The notes below the pieces were generated by a model. It saw only the letters and a program-made list of their open reading frames with translations, ran no database searches and was not told the DNA's origin. Both the position numbers and the translations under genes were made by a program. DNA of 64,000 nucleotides from a virus, in the IMG/VR virus record IMGVR_UViG_3300040801_002079, positions 221,837 to 285,836 of that record; one strand, written 5' to 3'. This document shows positions 56,701 to 62,856 of the stretch, piece after piece; position 1 is the stretch's first letter; every line of letters starts with the position of its first letter.

Positions 56701-57964
56701 TGTATCTAATAAGGTTGTGGATGTGGATACAACAATTCCTACGCTCAATAGAATTCTATATGATGACCTTTATCAAAAAGATACAAAATATGGATTAGGA
56801 ACTGAACAGGTATTAACTGACGGCGAACTTGCCATACAGACGGTCACATCCATTCTGGATGATCCAGATAGGGAATTTATCGGCATAAACATCGATGAGT
56901 TTAGGCAGAATAATGGGTTTACAACGCAAACGGATATTGTAAACTCAATGTATGAAATTTATAATTCATTCTCTGTTGTTGATGTCAATTATATATTTTT
57001 CCAAGTTTTACTAGATGCATTCAGCCTTAAGAAGGAATTTAAAGACATATTTAAAACCTCTTGGGTTGCATTGCAAATTACTCAAAATATTACGTCACCT
57101 GAGAATATTGAACTTGATATTGTTGAAGTTGAAGAAGGCGGGGATTGTTCGCTACCCATAAGTAATATACCAGATGAAGAGATTTCACCACCTCTCCCAT
57201 CCGCATCAATGACCCCGACTCCAACGGTTACGCCAACCATGACTCCAACGGTTACGCCCACAACTACCGTTACCCCAACCGTTACCCCGACAAATACGGT
57301 TACACCAACAAATACTGTAACTCCAACTGTTACTGTTACACCAACACTAAGTGCTACAGTTACGCCTACTGTAACAGTCACTCCGACAAATACTGTAACT
57401 CCAACACAAACTGCTACGGTTACGCCAACTCCAACACAAACTGCTGCGGTTACCCCAACAGTGACCCCAACAGTGACTCCCACAATAACCCCAACGGTTA
57501 CACCGACTCAAACTGTTACACCTACGGTAACGGCTACGCAAACTGTTACACCAACCGTTACACCAACAAATACGGTTACACCAACTCAAACAGTGACTCC
57601 GACTCAGACTGTAACTCCAACAAACACGGTTACACCTACGGTTACACCAACACAAACTGTTACCCCGACAAATACGGTTACACCTACGGTAACGGCTACG
57701 CAAACAGTGACTCCGACCCAAACCGTTACACCTACTGTTACACCGACAAATACGGTTACACCAACTCAAACCGTTACACCTACTATTACACCGACTCAAA
57801 CAGTATCCCCAACGGTTACACCAACTCAAACCGTTACACCTACTGTTACACCGACAAATACGGTTACACCAACTCAAACCGTTACACCTACTGTTACACC
57901 GACAAATACGGTTACACCAACTCAAACCGTTACACCTACAATAACACCTACCCAATCTGGATAA
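47750..57964 (+). CDS. Giant baseplate/tail protein (3,404 aa), gp7-position, with Thr/Pro/Val repeat tail
   Basis: The N-terminus (LPDLISNTEISKSIQENLFN, then YRENYQLQPVAHAKVGSVDY and WVPPIDIDKIINYQDYFWV) resembles large wedge proteins that follow gp6 in marine T4-like phages, so gp7-like by position. The body to ~3,150 is a series of beta-rich segments, with DFVT- and GPVW-type repeats of similar length (for example two SSG/DGA 'TxxQNGTRVV' and 'LPYYIIR' blocks near ~1,920 and ~2,120) that suggest duplicated domains. Residues ~3,155-3,402 are almost only T, P, V, N and Q in T-P-T-(V/N/Q)-T-V repeats, a stiff, mucin-like stalk. It likely combines wedge and fibre or receptor functions. Confidence 0.7.
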   Translation: MNNSDYKKNRININELLPDLISNTEISKSIQENLFNRFLSKDEYQRVIGVIGTPDPRDPTSFRIPENNEYRENYQLQPVAHAKVGSVDYHLSFHDLMRRLEYLGVNTERFDEWGNSMQFNWVPPIDIDKIINYQDYFWVSENFDDVPQYITVKNLCTWAQARSIQAKKTVISVQQPIDINSINENIIELSGNVVSKYSPGEHLIVYNSNESEYVVVTIKTVDFNLSSSNTDIIVDTRLSSDLNTAARIEFPIIGVISAEKSIILEGDLTNIFAPEYIFSLTKSIGTVTTYHTVSSASYDTLQNQTTVVLKENLEALNWKYASTLPQILMNDEEARSRCNENYTSTLFTQWKDEYIGRLIWSPNKLIIQSSGSGRTELGEDSFYEESLLLVTSGVKRGDVLNILEGKSEGQHEIISVNQNPVTGSVLGVDPSAFFFTEYNVSYQIYREQTTALITRSEDDVPSSPEIYDLWINSDDGNLYQWTGSTWRLVANNIDVLVASLYGRHLLDFNEDDAWAKENKWIHKTQLSTFESATRAQIPIIEYEPYIKKSTTSYSSKEWKYRVDSTNEYFETDASPRMFEIQDIRITESGNEFSFMTDTKILLHEKFGNLVDDIQIGERIEFNDFSENISTKIVKDVEFYRVFPKSRHQTVITLTTPVNDPFDLPVGAHIGPQETSLGDPWIGIDEGHWLFEGVVNIQASSIEPEPNPMLNELFESKYVPKQTGARTLDIQSLDFEDIESLEVIEALETIVQGAYNYETNIGPVWQTFSLPDSIQITAPRFVFDPTLHTLALYEDYQEGDMRVYINGVRQYGNFFDIRSEIYPDFVGGIQFDDDTVITNLDVIRIELGEYAKYEIGKRAVTIPTEAGLEPYNLVDVRAMEQIKTDTNQYIYFNVYDVDTQPKIFANTIFKYNESDEYSVSPYILERVVADPATKTYEFVNELFNHETEELYCYYDAKYVGNELQNLWKRGLNNEQYVPKKIDNTDYWKLPNQMYYNPQHRNRRVVSFQDVYRHFRSIAQSQTTPGIYSNVTNLFHLDDRVNFGLGGTIKEHNDNFDILISTIFLNNVNPIKLYQFAHDQYRLNFKWLEEKFIDSFEMLVSDTQSNTTDTLSATISEYLIDAFETNDKLSQWFGDSSTYNEATDTGIKNWIATTPYFGMNYLYMPYMNIDERYGIYELFHHDGHRRQIELSASLKEQLNKRLLALDIASEQVVNNDLDPFPFSIEGRAVKRGDYLVRTVLQDKTRKVYRRNYNNVWEEFPYEKILAETYLDVEKRLYDNCPSYDELVFDFSTVENDVEYSSTLEKQFVKYGNSRGIDYLYANEIFYTGTDPFTWNYYYTPIPSHPVTGIESSDVAGSWQALYEKVYNTPYPHLEPWKLQGYRDLPDWWLNRYKVTDGTRRWSSEMWDNVLAGRVPTGRTLPDGEISAGARNEVNSYDYVSVNIDNFPTHDGYDSDELLPPYWNSSNSELSTVRSLYDPDANDFIQSPDLDFDWGQNGTQEWKWSASAQRIYDELITAFKLQPLKFTARTYGIEKAEINCLQIDSLTKSPYAVRKTLFHGDIDPDTNSVITINGAGQWYSHYNRSHNFDGESSEYRTLWKDWDIPLSYEFNAFIDTPSFRIENANFDITTKDYSVEVKKTHGIDLKSIFGLRARILSVPSKYAKNRDYGLGWTAEFFNTSPDNNDINVYGTENYDYRVKSDNETLRLFSYPISGADVSRQRGLQVANYNQQALLSDETLYPSTVTPFFADILIDGIKQIELVVRGTEVKTISDLLDSLNLQLGTNATATLEQGNIYIRSDTTGASSSIEITDRGLFTTSHQSYSSLQPPTTEPLEFNRVFTIKGNYTSVFPEKSEVVITDSTNYNGTYTVFGTFYDVPNNETHIHVDEFVTIPDTTVDGFIEPADALTLPEEWVTGTELFLNGNSDAPPPLDNTLPYYIIRLSDREFKLAETEVLAYKGTAISGISDSFINTMIGRLQRTFRALSGQTIDTVWRRHYPDKRVVESHPNLVSISGIQNMIDFVTGYEDYLYDRGFVCKNPDGDNYDLSTGRTNDWQFELEKFISNLYRLRSRRQEEPLEYKVSVNSVDNNITLLDGAYSSWQNGTRVVIVEGDDEAQLPQPFDSTLSNAFPYYIIRSAHDNIFQLAYTHYDAMRGNAIDIIDDGVGDIRLKVFKRLTNAPELEINPLKSSIWVKNDQGVMNDVFHGTNLDVVTSQAVFDNNKREMNSNEIIVFRQDHENKITITNELRNYTIDAKVPINKYMAGMNLYYDGYEHIITFEEYSTDDSLIYDPFLGVSTLNFRIEFNRQNDTTFRPNVGGYTLLDNELLQNLESSVNDVRMMYDTHKTLETKQLTEYVRKSLGFDEKDYMNDISLNPKTQFLFYKGMIQNKGTNFAVDAFTNQTLFETAEIDEFWAYKLGEFGGARELSYPEMILTPDDVVRRELRLEFLLPDEGSLHSSFVPVRITDPERWWDQPDQLQTIKPYDGFWFNIDVLEQIGNSEYNIEYINGNYILDLGKIVNSVILTHYNPESELVEQLQENLHFVYMSNRAIKFIRDADDVPVADLPPDSALKYQDLTVNVVTYHYDAINPAKVIDRDYDLGNYDDTGIDAKAAKVITEVPVWNPAFGQYSHIVDFVTNIKSSEDQANYTNYPDGTSPDLTPWLFDMVGTVWMDNSIEHYVPYYDKTAMPNFDKRIFLWGTLAEWGDIALYEWSQSLLPPEEWDGDGSPRTLIYKNDAADPVNDDPIWVENPDPDVHEDYIAGLVTPTNSTSLTGEIEAYINGEYDQTLTINTPDDFVTYALTLPQEVHVHLMHRGYVPTEDDLSDNLYKYDTPYCKETRYNSDSNEPYDVYYFWVRNRETKREFQNGSVTVVEAEKISKNMDSPYMIIEGLRSNEFGYGIIYGATFDPFEYDVPNRYTHAIIKGLRGTVKGHSRYTLRFTRDFNLRDEIDDDLNLKNVHEEWKLFREKQFSKIDIDLWEKIIESMINHPVSNKVVDVDTTIPTLNRILYDDLYQKDTKYGLGTEQVLTDGELAIQTVTSILDDPDREFIGINIDEFRQNNGFTTQTDIVNSMYEIYNSFSVVDVNYIFFQVLLDAFSLKKEFKDIFKTSWVALQITQNITSPENIELDIVEVEEGGDCSLPISNIPDEEISPPLPSASMTPTPTVTPTMTPTVTPTTTVTPTVTPTNTVTPTNTVTPTVTVTPTLSATVTPTVTVTPTNTVTPTQTATVTPTPTQTAAVTPTVTPTVTPTITPTVTPTQTVTPTVTATQTVTPTVTPTNTVTPTQTVTPTQTVTPTNTVTPTVTPTQTVTPTNTVTPTVTATQTVTPTQTVTPTVTPTNTVTPTQTVTPTITPTQTVSPTVTPTQTVTPTVTPTNTVTPTQTVTPTVTPTNTVTPTQTVTPTITPTQSG
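57212..57955 (+). repeat. Tandem Thr-Pro-Thr-Val coding repeats
   Basis: About 740 bases of degenerate ACNCCNAC(N) units encoding T-P-T-x-T-V. Longer blocks such as CCGACAAATACGGTTACACC recur many times, so the array can grow or shrink by slippage or recombination. It ends two codons before the stop. Confidence 0.9.
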
Positions 57965-57970
57965 TAAATA
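57963..57970 (+). promoter_or_regulatory. Late promoter box AATAAATA
   Basis: Overlaps the stop of the giant gene, 18 nt before the ATG of the gp15-like gene, with GAGG in the leader. Confidence 0.5.
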
Positions 57971-57988
57971 CACATGAGGTAAGGTATA

Positions 57989-58774
57989 ATGTCTGACACA
58001 TATTTAAATGAACATTTTAGGGACTTTTATCACGGAGATTACTTTTATAATTATGTCCTACAATTCATGGCTATTTTTTCCGGCTTGCAAGTTTCTATAG
58101 GTAAAAGTGATTTTGACACCGAACAAGAAACCATATATGTTCCTATACGATATGGAACATCCGATAAAACAGTTGAGTGGATAGTTTCTAGTCAAACTGA
58201 CAATAAACCATTAAGACTGCCTGTTATGGCTGCAAAAATAGAAGCAGTTGAATTAGCACCAGAATTAAGAAAGGGGATGCATCAGGAAGCTGCCAATACA
58301 CACTTGCCCCGAGGGGCATCATTGCCGGATGGGATGAAAGTTATTCGACAAAAGCAGCCAAATCCATGTAGAATAACATTCAATTTATCAGTCTTTAGTA
58401 GCAACAATAAAAATCGGTTTGAAATAATGGAACAAATTCTTAGACTTTTTGATCCAGATATTCAGATATACACTTCAGACGATTTCAAAGATCATTATAA
58501 AATAAGTAAAGTCGAACTAACCAATATATCAATGGAAGAGGAGTATCCCATGGGCACCTCAAACCCATTAATTATCGACAATTACCAGTTTATGACAGTG
58601 GCATACATTAGAGCACCCATTGACCTCAAAGAATCATTTGTTAAGTCAATTAGACTAAGATTGGATGCAATCTCAAGTTTACCAGTATCGGATGCTGTGG
58701 TAGAATTAAATAACTTCGGTAATACTGGAGATATTTTATTTGATGTTGATGATATGGACATACCAAAAAATTAA
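57989..58774 (+). CDS. Tail sheath stabiliser / completion protein, gp15-like
   Basis: The gene encodes 261 residues (T4 gp15, 272). HGDYFYNYVLQFMAIFSGLQV, then ETIYVPIRYGTSDKTVEWI, the R-x-x-x-N-P-C/S-R-I-T-F-N-L-S-V-F segment (~120-135) and NRFEIMEQILRLFDPDIQI match the family order of gp15. It caps the tail tube and sheath at the head-proximal end. Its gene lies directly before the sheath region. Confidence 0.85.
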   Translation: MSDTYLNEHFRDFYHGDYFYNYVLQFMAIFSGLQVSIGKSDFDTEQETIYVPIRYGTSDKTVEWIVSSQTDNKPLRLPVMAAKIEAVELAPELRKGMHQEAANTHLPRGASLPDGMKVIRQKQPNPCRITFNLSVFSSNNKNRFEIMEQILRLFDPDIQIYTSDDFKDHYKISKVELTNISMEEEYPMGTSNPLIIDNYQFMTVAYIRAPIDLKESFVKSIRLRLDAISSLPVSDAVVELNNFGNTGDILFDVDDMDIPKN

Positions 58775-58775
58775 T

Positions 58776-58783
58776 GATAAATA
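58776..58783 (+). promoter_or_regulatory. Late promoter box GATAAATA
   Basis: 27 nt before the ATG at 58811, with AGGAG in the leader. Confidence 0.5.
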
Positions 58784-58810
58784 GTGTTATATTGCTAGGA
58801 GATTATTAAA

Positions 58811-59038
58811 ATGAGTGATCCAAAAGACTACTTAAGAAAAATGATAGACCACACTATTGATGGGGATATGGAAAGTGCTGAACAGGCATTCAAAGATTAC
58901 TTAGTTCCCAAAACTAAAGAAGTAATGGGGATGGGGGCACCGGAGGCTCCAGTAGAAGAACCTGCACCTGAAGAGCCAGTAGCGGAAGAGCCAGTAGCGG
59001 AAGAACCTCCACCTGAAGAACCGCAACCAACTGAATAA
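58811..59038 (+). CDS. Small acidic protein with Glu/Pro repeats (75 aa)
   Basis: Residues 1-~38 (DPKDYLRKMIDHTIDGDMES, then AEQAFKDYLV) form a helical domain that recurs in small proteins of T4-like phages and is sometimes compared with prohead core components. Residues ~43-75 are A/V-E-E-P repeats. Its own promoter and strong terminator make it a separate, probably highly expressed unit between gp15 and sheath. A virion core or chaperone role is possible; not established. Confidence 0.65.
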   Translation: MSDPKDYLRKMIDHTIDGDMESAEQAFKDYLVPKTKEVMGMGAPEAPVEEPAPEEPVAEEPVAEEPPPEEPQPTE

Positions 59039-59072
59039 ATAAAGTTTTACACTCCCCTCTTTTGAGTGTATC

Positions 59073-59097
59073 GGGGGCAGCACTGCCCCCTTTTTTT
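59073..59097 (+). terminator. Strong intrinsic terminator
   Basis: GGGGGCAG / CTGCCCCC stem with a two-base loop followed by seven Ts. A second hairpin (ACACTC/GAGTGT) lies just before it at 59049-59069. Confidence 0.9.
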
Positions 59098-59127
59098 ACG
59101 AAAAACTAAAATATTAATTACACACTT

Positions 59128-59135
59128 CATAAATA
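59128..59135 (+). promoter_or_regulatory. Late promoter box CATAAATA
   Basis: 49 nt before the sheath ATG, with AAAGGAG in the leader. Confidence 0.6.
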
Positions 59136-59184
59136 GTTACTGAACATATAACTTAATTTTAGGTATCTAAAGGAGTGATTAATT

Positions 59185-61332
59185 ATGCCTAGTTTAATAA
59201 GCCCTAATGTATCAGTTACGATCATTGATGAGAGCTTTTATATTCCCGGAAGAGCTACTACGGTTCCTCTTATCTTCATCGCAACTGCTGACAATAAAAT
59301 GCAATCAGATGGTATTACACCAGCCATTGGTACATATGAATATGGTGTAGTAAGAGAAGTGACTTCTATTCGCCAGAGTGCTGAGCTTTACGGCGTACCT
59401 ATATTCAAAGAAAGTGCAAGTGGTGAACCCCATCACGGCGATGCAAGAAATGAATATGGTCTTGACGCTCTAAACAAATTCTTGGAAATCGGTAACCGAG
59501 CATATGTTGTTCGTGCAAATGTAAATTTGGATGATGATTATGACAGCGTTAAAGCTCTATGGAACGGCAAAGTCACCGATTCAGCCGATTACCTAAACCA
59601 ATTGGTTGGCGATTACATTGAAGAATACAATGTTGAAAATGGATTAATCCCTGCTGATTCAAACTATAAAGAAACAGTAACTGCTACAGAGTTAAAGACT
59701 CTTGTTACCACAGCGTTTGAAGATACTTTAAATTCATATTCTTTCAGTAGCCGTGAATTTGAAGAAGGATTCATTCAGGATCACACAATTGATCACCCCG
59801 GATATCAGGAAGTACTTTTTGATACAGACCGAGGTTATTTGCAGAACACAGACGTTACGGGTGTAGAAAATGATAGCACTCTTTACGGAGCAGATGTTGA
59901 AGTTGTTTCGGGAGCAGGTACAGTTGTTTACAACCTATATTTCCAAGGCTCAACGATTCAAACATTTGGCGCACTTTTAACCCAAATGAATTCAGTATTT
60001 GGAACTGAGGCTGTTGCTGAGCTAATTGCTGGCAACATTAGAGTAACCAGCACTCTAGACGGAGTTACATCATCAGTAGAAATTCTAGCTGATGGACCAA
60101 GTGGTTATCTGCCCCTATTTTCAAATCTAAGCCTATTTAAGCAGATCGATGATCCAGTTGCAGGCAAGGGCGTTAGTCCACTTATTGTCTACAATGATGC
60201 ATATGACACCGCTGTTGGAACATATGACGGCATGGATGCACTAATAGATTCTTGGGTTTCCGGCTCACTCGTAGCAGACGAGTTCACTCCAGCCGAAGCT
60301 GAAGGTTTAGCTATTGCAGCAGCCTCTGATTATGACAATACTAAAGAGTTCAAAGATTACACCACTCTGGGCGCTAATGATGCAGCAAGAAGAGCAGAAA
60401 TTGTTGAAAGGCTACAGGAAGTCATTAATGACCCATATACTGGAGTCCGAGGTGAAAACTTTGAATACAATATTGCAATGGCTCCCGGATACTTTGAAAC
60501 TACGGATGAGCTTGTAAGATTGTCTCAAGATTTATACGAAGAAGTCTTTGTAATTGCCGATACACCGTTTGATAAGCCACCAATTGGTCCGAACAGTATC
60601 GCAGTGTGGGCAGCAACCCCAGCAAAGACAAGTTCATATCATGTTGCATACTACTATGCACACGGTATATCTTCAAACTTGGATGGAGAAGACATTATGA
60701 CATCAGCAGCATCAACCGCACTACGTGTTTATGCGTACAACGACCTAGTTGGTGAAATGTGGTTCGCTCCTGCTGGTACTACTCGTGGTACATGTCCTCA
60801 CCTAACAAGTGTTGGTTATGTCAGTGGAGCACTAGGTGGGCCAACCACTTGGGTGGAGGATCATCTTGATGATGGTTCCCGTGATTCACTATACGAAGAG
60901 CCTAAGAACATCAATCCAATTGCTTATAAGGCGGGAAGAGGAATCTTGGTTCTTGGACAGAAAACTACATCACCCAATACATCAGCTTTGGATCGTGTTA
61001 ACGTATCCCGCTTGGTTAAGTTTATCAAGAGAGAGTTAAGAAAAACACTGTTCCAGTACCTATTTGAACCAAATGATAGGTTTACCAGAGCAAATGTTAA
61101 GGCTACGACAGATAGCTTCCTAGTAAGCCTGATTGATCGTAGAGGATTGTATGATTTCGCCACTGTGTGTGATGAAACAAATAACACTCCTGACCGTATT
61201 GACAGAAATGAGCTATGGATTGACGTAGCTATCAAGCCTGTCAAGGCAGTTGAGTTCATTTATGTTCCAATCCGCGTAGTTGCTACCGGTGCAGACATTG
61301 GTGGAAGACAGGAATCCGGATTTGACGTATAA
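59185..61332 (+). CDS. Tail sheath protein, gp18-like
   Basis: The gene encodes 715 residues, as T4 gp18 (659). The N-terminus (LISPNVSVTIIDESFYIPG) is the usual sheath start. The C-terminal domain shows the family pattern: NPIAYKAGRGILVLGQKT, then ALDRVNVSRLVKFIKRELRKT, FQYLFEPNDRFTRANVKATT and IDVAIKPVKAVEFIYVPIRV. Contraction of this sheath drives the tube into the host. Its own late box and terminator flank it. Confidence 0.93.
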   Translation: MPSLISPNVSVTIIDESFYIPGRATTVPLIFIATADNKMQSDGITPAIGTYEYGVVREVTSIRQSAELYGVPIFKESASGEPHHGDARNEYGLDALNKFLEIGNRAYVVRANVNLDDDYDSVKALWNGKVTDSADYLNQLVGDYIEEYNVENGLIPADSNYKETVTATELKTLVTTAFEDTLNSYSFSSREFEEGFIQDHTIDHPGYQEVLFDTDRGYLQNTDVTGVENDSTLYGADVEVVSGAGTVVYNLYFQGSTIQTFGALLTQMNSVFGTEAVAELIAGNIRVTSTLDGVTSSVEILADGPSGYLPLFSNLSLFKQIDDPVAGKGVSPLIVYNDAYDTAVGTYDGMDALIDSWVSGSLVADEFTPAEAEGLAIAAASDYDNTKEFKDYTTLGANDAARRAEIVERLQEVINDPYTGVRGENFEYNIAMAPGYFETTDELVRLSQDLYEEVFVIADTPFDKPPIGPNSIAVWAATPAKTSSYHVAYYYAHGISSNLDGEDIMTSAASTALRVYAYNDLVGEMWFAPAGTTRGTCPHLTSVGYVSGALGGPTTWVEDHLDDGSRDSLYEEPKNINPIAYKAGRGILVLGQKTTSPNTSALDRVNVSRLVKFIKRELRKTLFQYLFEPNDRFTRANVKATTDSFLVSLIDRRGLYDFATVCDETNNTPDRIDRNELWIDVAIKPVKAVEFIYVPIRVVATGADIGGRQESGFDV

Positions 61333-61352
61333 TCAAATCCACATGTAAAAAG

Positions 61353-61380
61353 AAAGCCCCGATTTTTCGGGGCTTTTTTA
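61353..61380 (+). terminator. Strong intrinsic terminator after sheath gene
   Basis: AAAGCCCCGA / TCGGGGCTTT stem with a short T loop and a T-run. The symmetric A- and T-runs may let it act for the convergent gene at 61403 as well. Confidence 0.9.
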
Positions 61381-61402
61381 TAACCTAAATATTATTTTTT
61401 AA

Positions 61403-62122
61403 TTAGAGTTTAATAACGTATTCGTAATAATTCTCTAGCCTGTCATCAAATTTCTTTTTATATTCCTTTTCAAACCGAGTTAAATCAACATCTATAGCTT
61501 CGGCTGCAATCTTTTTAAACTTCTTAAAGGTGCTTCCAAAATACTCATCCTTTAACTTATCTAAGCTGCGAACAAGAATCTGCTTCCTACCTTCATCTGC
61601 GGTATTTTCAATTTTCTCTTTGATATCAGCAGACACATCCTTATATTCTTGAATTCTGCGCTTCATTGCTTCAATTACAATATTATACAGTTTTTCGAAG
61701 TTTTTATCATTATTGATTTCTTTGGCAGATTCGTATTCAGTTTTAAACTCAACCTCATCATTTTTATAGTTATCAATGAAGCTAACTAATTCATTTTTAA
61801 TTTTATTATATACTTTCTTGCTGGCAATGAAATCATCAATATCTAAACGATCCGGGTAAGTTGATGTGGAAACAACAATGGTGTGACCATCTTTTTGTGT
61901 ATTCTTGGCGAGACGGACAAACTCTTTATCAGAATTCAATATGGTCATATACAGTTTTGTATAAGGTGATCGCTTAACCATTATTCCGATATTAAAATCT
62001 AAGCGAGAGTCGCTATAATCGATATGCGATTCATCCGCATTATTAATAACCTGATGAAGAACGATATCTGCCTCATTCTGCGAATTGTTAATTTTTTCTA
62101 TTAGAAATTCCCTAAAATTCAT
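61403..62122 (-). CDS. Candidate internal head protein with capsid-targeting N-terminus (239 aa)
   Basis: Starts MNFREFLIE then K, which resembles the T4 internal-protein peptide (MKTYQEFIAE-type: aromatic, E-F-L/I, x, E) more closely than the other members do. The body is very charged and helical, with long Lys/Glu stretches and VVSTSTYPDRLDIDDFI in the middle. It is the only minus-strand gene between sheath and tube, placed as an insertion. Predicted packaged and trimmed; function unknown. Confidence 0.65.
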   Translation of the reverse strand: MNFREFLIEKINNSQNEADIVLHQVINNADESHIDYSDSRLDFNIGIMVKRSPYTKLYMTILNSDKEFVRLAKNTQKDGHTIVVSTSTYPDRLDIDDFIASKKVYNKIKNELVSFIDNYKNDEVEFKTEYESAKEINNDKNFEKLYNIVIEAMKRRIQEYKDVSADIKEKIENTADEGRKQILVRSLDKLKDEYFGSTFKKFKKIAAEAIDVDLTRFEKEYKKKFDDRLENYYEYVIKL

Positions 62123-62163
62123 AGTGTACTCCAGCTAAAAATTTAAAAATATTTTTCATTACC

Positions 62164-62171
62164 TATAAATA
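62164..62171 (+). promoter_or_regulatory. Late promoter TATAAATA
   Basis: Exact consensus, 44 nt before the tail tube ATG; AAGGAG lies in the leader. Confidence 0.7.
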
Positions 62172-62215
62172 TATGTAACGATTTACTACTGTATTTATCT
62201 TAAGGAGTTTTTACA

Positions 62216-62788
62216 ATGGGATTAATTAGCGATTTAGGTGTAGAAGGCGGTGGAATTCACCACCCACAACACAAAAACAGATGGGCATTAAACTTTCTTG
62301 GTCTGCCCGGAGATGCACACGAGCTAAGGTTACAGGCTATTACCGCTGATCGACCTAAATTAGAATTTGAAAAGATTCAGCTTGACAGATATAATACACG
62401 AGCATACATTGCTGGTAAATATAACTGGCAAACAATCTCTGTGACATTTGAAGCAGACTTGGGTGGTCTTGTTGTTAGAGCTATTCAGGCTCAGTTAGAG
62501 CGTCAGCAGAGCATTATTGGTCCCGGCGCAGCCCCAAGGCTACCAGCAGCCCCTTATGGCGATATTTACAAATTTGGTATTCATCTAGATATGCTTGATG
62601 GTGAATCATTAGTTCCTATGGAGCGTTGGTTCATTGAAGGATGCTATTTTGAAAACGTTGATTGGGGCGATTTGGATTATGCGGCAAGCGAAACAGTTAA
62701 AGTTGTTACTACAATCAGCTACGACCACGCAAGACAGTTAATTCAGTCTACATACCCATACTCCAAGGCAACAGGTGGCGCAGCTTAA
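62216..62788 (+). CDS. Tail tube protein, gp19-like
   Basis: The gene encodes 190 residues (T4 gp19, 163). KNRWALNFLGLPGDAHELRL, then LQAITADRPKLEFEKIQLDR and AYIAGKYNWQTISVTFEADL fit the tube fold, and WFIEGCYFENVDWGDLDYAA with a final ETVKVVTTISYDHARQ closes it. Rings of this protein form the inner tube. It follows the sheath, as in T4, with an inserted gene between them. Confidence 0.9.
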   Translation: MGLISDLGVEGGGIHHPQHKNRWALNFLGLPGDAHELRLQAITADRPKLEFEKIQLDRYNTRAYIAGKYNWQTISVTFEADLGGLVVRAIQAQLERQQSIIGPGAAPRLPAAPYGDIYKFGIHLDMLDGESLVPMERWFIEGCYFENVDWGDLDYAASETVKVVTTISYDHARQLIQSTYPYSKATGGAA

Positions 62789-62815
62789 TACTCCCGCCTA
62801 AAATTGGTATCAGAA

Positions 62816-62844
62816 AATGGCTTCTTAACGGAAGCCATTTTTTT
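62816..62844 (+). terminator. Intrinsic terminator after tube gene
   Basis: AATGGCTTC / GAAGCCATT stem (9 bp) with a TTAACG loop and seven Ts. The last T is the first base of the next late promoter box. Confidence 0.88.
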
Positions 62845-62851
62845 ATAAATA
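62844..62851 (+). promoter_or_regulatory. Late promoter TATAAATA, 5 nt before ATG
   Basis: Exact consensus fused to the preceding terminator. The start site would be at the ATG of the next gene. Confidence 0.7.
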
Positions 62852-62856
62852 CTTTT

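Noticed and set aside
57212-57955. CRISPR-like or iteron array
   Set aside because: The repeats are in frame, degenerate and directly adjoining without spacers; they code for the protein stalk.
57082-57973. Two minus-strand frames of low-complexity Gly/Val/Thr and Cys/Arg/Asn repeats
   Set aside because: Antisense translation of the Thr/Pro/Val coding repeats of the giant gene.
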